Made by a program: the position numbers and the translations under genes
Notes under the pieces: generated by a model
What the model was told of the DNA's origin: nothing
Seen by the model: the letters and a program-made list of their open reading frames with translations, nothing else
The model's database searches: none
In this document: positions 61,037-64,000 of the stretch, in pieces
Layout: each line of letters begins with the position of its first letter
Numbering within the stretch: position 1 is the stretch's first letter
Origin: Paramoeba atlantica
Taxonomy: Eukaryota; Discosea
Direction: 5' to 3'
DNA: 64,000 bases
NCBI GenBank assembly: GCA_977017575.1
Contig: CDRNVI010000030.1
Location: forward strand, 310,001-374,000

Positions 61037-62193
61037 GAATGCCCCCCCTCATATCGCTCGTGCCCAGCCGCTGAAGAAGCGGCGGGTCATATCTCCAGGT
61101 GTATCGAGGGTTTTGTTGCAGCGTTGTATTCCATCTTTCCGTGTTGCCACGATAAACTCAACCCGCAAGAGAGCTGCAGCGGTGCCTCGTCCAAAGCAAC
61201 TCTCGACCAAACGACAGGGCCCAAACCTATGTCCACTAAAGAAACCACGCGCCAACCTTACCGAACGCGAAAACCGCACTACAACCAACCAACAAGAGTT
61301 GGCATGTACAATCGTAAGGATACATCCGACGTCCCCGTTTGCGGCTCCACTCCAGCAGGCCATAAGCCCCATGTGGACAAACGCGACATGGAACACCCGA
61401 TCGCGCCTGTGGAACCGACTCGACCAGTTCTGCTCTCGAACTGGGGCCCGAATCGATCCCGTACAAGCAGTTTTATTCCTAAATCAAGTCGGACTCGCAC
61501 CATCTACGACCCTGAGTTACGCCAGAAGTCTGCAAATCTTTCAGTTAAGTCAGCAAGATCCAGTTCCCCTCAAACTCTACGCAAAAGCCTTGCAAGCAAG
61601 AGGAGCCCTGGAACCAACAAGACAAATGCAGCCCCTTACACCACGGCTACTCAACAACCTCAGGCAAAAGCTATCGACAAGCGACTCAATAGCCGTCTTG
61701 ATATGCTGGAAGGCAGCGGCTCGATGGACAGAAGTCGCCGAGCTCACAATGGAAAGGTTCGTAAAAATACGTCGGCGAGGTCATCGTTTACTGGGGTCGA
61801 AACACGAAAGCGACACGTCTAAACCCTTACCGACTATCAATGTGTACCACGATTCAGGGCGCACGAACACCGGAGATCGCCCAACATGTGCAACAGCTGA
61901 GGCTGGGACAAAAACTAACGAGCACAACAGCCCGCGAGATGGACGGGAAGATAAAGAGAATCTTGGGGCAGGGCTTCGGGACCCACTCGATCAAAAGGGG
62001 GGCCGTTACGCACCTGTTCACGCAGGTAGCGCGCGGGCACGTCGCATTGCCTTGGAACAGGCATTGTCCTTGGAACAGGCTCATCAACGAATCATCGGAT
62101 ATGTCAAAAATCACTGAAAATAAAGGTAATAATGAATGGGTACTCTCCCACCACATTTGTTTCGTCTAATCCTCACGTCTAATCCCACCACAT

Positions 62194-62905
62194 TTGTTTC
62201 GACTCGCCATTATGCCGAGATTAGGAATTGCGCACCCCGACCTTCCGTCTCATACCGTGTGCCCAGGATGCAAAACTCTTTTGAATGCCGACAACATGAT
62301 ACGACACGTTGCTGGATGCTCCAAATGTGCAGGCCTAAATGCAACAGTAAAACACAGCTTACTCGTCAATCACCTATACGAATTATGCACGAAAACAGGT
62401 ATCCCATGTGAGAAGGAACCACGTTCCTTTTCCACTCTCCGCTGCACGCAATGTGGTGAAACAGTGGACCCGAGCCACAAGCGTACACACGAAAAAACGT
62501 GCGGAGGAAAATCATTTTGCCGATCAGGACCCGACCTTGTGATTTACTAGGCAAGTGGTGAAATTTACTACGACCTGACGGTAATTCATGAGCTTGCACC
62601 ATCAAATCTTGCGACGAAATGCCCCCAACTTTTTCGTGAGGCAATCAAGCGGAAGAACGACACCTACGTCAAAAGCGGAAAAATAAATGAAGAGGCCTTT
62701 CGTTGCATACCAATTCTGTCAGGAGGTTCTATGCATTCAGACACGCAGGCGCTTTTGTCAGCACTTGCAGACGCAAGTGAACGTCCCCGTCAGGCCGTAA
62801 AATCAGAATTTCAATCAATACTACAGGAGTTGAATGGCGCGGTCGTTTATTCACAACTGCGCAAATTCCTGAAAAGAGACGCTCACGAGAACGAATGTGC
62901 TATAT
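62194..62905 (+). pseudogene. LINE C-terminal zinc motif and restriction-like endonuclease
   Basis: First part: CPGCKTLLNADNMIRH…CSKC and LRCTQCGETVDPSHKRTH, paired Cys/His motifs. Then SGPDLVIY and, past a single in-frame TAG (62548-62550), GEIYYDLTVIHELAPSN, the PD…D core and following strands of the endonuclease, then a helical tail to 62905. One TAG interrupts an otherwise continuous ~237-codon frame. A fragment of an R2/NeSL/CRE-like LINE; the RT is absent upstream. Confidence 0.7.
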
Positions 62906-63190
62906 AATGACAAGAATAAAGGGAAAGAACATAAGTTTTTAGAAACCTTTTGTATTATTATAAACAATTTTGTATTACGGATATAAAGTATTCAAAAGAA
63001 TAAGATCAAATATATAGAATACCATTTTTGGGATAGTTTCTCTTCGAAAATTGAGAGAAGGGGGGAAGGTGAACATTTCTCATTATCATACATGACTTCC
63101 TGCTTCGAGAGCCTATAGGATTTCATAGGAGAAATGACTCCGAGATTTTTTTTCAAACACGCAAAAAAAAAACGATAAAGATACAGTTTC
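62906..63190. other. AT-rich LINE 3' region, no gene seen
   Basis: Follows the endonuclease fragment; no poly(A) tail is clear. A T-run and an A-run are near 63146-63175. Confidence 0.45.
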
Positions 63191-63244
63191 TGTACCTTGT
63201 TGAATTATTTTCCTTTTCTTTACCCTAAGCCATTCTTTCTTTTC

Positions 63245-64000
63245 ATGGTACTGACACGTTCTAAGGAAAAGAAAGACTCAAACTTCGATCGCGAGGCGGA
63301 GGCACACAAGCTCGGCTCCTGGGATCAATTCGCTGCGAACAAAGACCTCATTGAAGGCGCAAGCACTTATGATGAGAACTTATACACGACGCCACTTCCA
63401 ACGGACCCTTCACCCGAATCTTTGCGACAGGCCGACGAAATCTCGATGATCATCGAAAGATCCATAGAAGGCGAAACACCTGACACTGGGCACCACCAGA
63501 CATGTACCGAAGAAGAACTTTTCTGTGGGGTGCAACCATCCGAGCATTCCGAATTTCAATTTTCCGGAGCGGATTCTCTCTCACCCAGCCAACAAAAATC
63601 CACAAACAAGGCTGTGAAAGAGAAGTTCGAGCGCCACGTTCGGACGTCCAACCGTAACGCGTACAATTGTGAAACCTAAAAGATGTTTTTTCCTGATCTT
63701 ACGCCTCGAGAGCTTAGCTTCTCTGTGTCCGGACATAATAAAGGTCGGAAAAAGAAGAAAAGTCCCAAGAAATCCTCCCACTTTCAAGCGAAACACGATT
63801 CGGCAAGCGATAGCAGCGATGGGGCAGCCACAGATACAGCAGTAGGCCAAGTCCCCTACTCCCCGGAAGGTAAGCGCAAACGCCACGATCAAAGCTCCCG
63901 AAGGGCCTCAACTCAACCAGTCTCGACAGAACGGTCACACATACAAAACAAGGTACGGGAATGCCCTGCTGAAGGCTGCACATGGAAGACCGAGCCACAC
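63245..64000 (+). pseudogene. LINE N-terminal protein, runs off the window
   Basis: ATG at 63245 (MVLTRSKEKKDSNF), preceded by a pyrimidine-rich run. The frame runs to 63679; the same protein then seems to continue in another frame (63683 onward) to ECPAEGCTWKTEPH, the first finger seen at 36660-37610 (ECPAENCIWTTPVH). The shared ETPDTGH phrase supports the same LINE family. One frameshift near 63680; the rest lies beyond the window. Confidence 0.65.

Larger units (their letters stand above)
58931..62170 (+). mobile_element. Tyrosine-recombinase retroelement fossil with Tc1-like insertion
   Basis: It has the same family plan as 47340-49690: gag start (58931-59335), gag C-terminal part with a CCHC knuckle (60556-61036, CYRCHKPGHFRANC), then a tyrosine recombinase (about 61040-62120) with FGTHSIKRGAVTH. 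A Tc1-like transposon (59336-60440) lies inside gag. The element is broken in several places. A repeated ~20-bp phrase (CCTTGGAACAGG) is seen near 62055. Confidence 0.7.

Overview
The window looks like nuclear DNA of a unicellular eukaryote. It is packed with transposable elements of eukaryotic type (Tc1/mariner, pogo/Tigger, hAT, Merlin, LINEs, tyrosine-recombinase retroelements), and its host genes show no introns. Several features fit a kinetoplastid-like euglenozoan. Every recognisable host gene from 2.3 to 22.3 kb lies on the minus strand, as in a polycistronic unit. Pyrimidine tracts precede many start codons. One retroelement resembles VIPER, a family known from trypanosomatids. The recognisable host proteins are a mitochondrial porin, an Sm protein and secreted LRR proteins. 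This assignment is an inference of moderate to low confidence, because the classical trypanosomatids I know of are poor in DNA transposons.

Layout. 0-5.4 kb: an IS30-type transposase fragment split by a TA-flanked pogo-like element, then a truncated LRR gene, a TTAA-flanked MITE, a duplicated 3' tail of the large gene further on, and a Tigger-like element. 5.5-22.3 kb is the host gene island, all minus strand: an LRR gene, a 1752-codon low-complexity gene with a possible mitochondrial presequence, a tandem family of secreted LRR genes (three intact, one split, one 5'-replaced), a SmG-like gene and a VDAC-like porin. 22.3-24.0 kb is a tandem array of 433-bp units, each carrying the porin's 5' flank and first ~46 codons. 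24-32 kb holds a Tc1 relic, fossil VIPER/DIRS-like pieces, a tRNA-like SINE and a LINE fragment. 33-36.2 kb holds a Merlin transposase gene interrupted by a 1161-bp TIR element, followed by a 331-bp SINE-like insert with 15-bp target duplications. 36.2-47.3 kb is LINE territory: a minus-strand LINE with a restriction-like endonuclease and a 2A-like motif, containing a whole-looking Tigger, flanked by plus-strand LINE fragments. 47.4-62.2 kb holds fossil gag/recombinase/RT pieces, a hAT relic, and a divergent pair of paralogous proteins of unknown function. 62.2-64 kb holds LINE ends, one running off the window.

The strongest unexplained signals are these: the porin leader array; one GC hairpin preceded by an A-tract that recurs in otherwise different DNA transposons; the unknown paralogue pair at 55.8-58.9 kb; three tandem covarying hairpins at 45.7-45.9 kb; and an IS30-type transposase in a eukaryotic setting. 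All family assignments come from reading motifs by eye; no database search was run.
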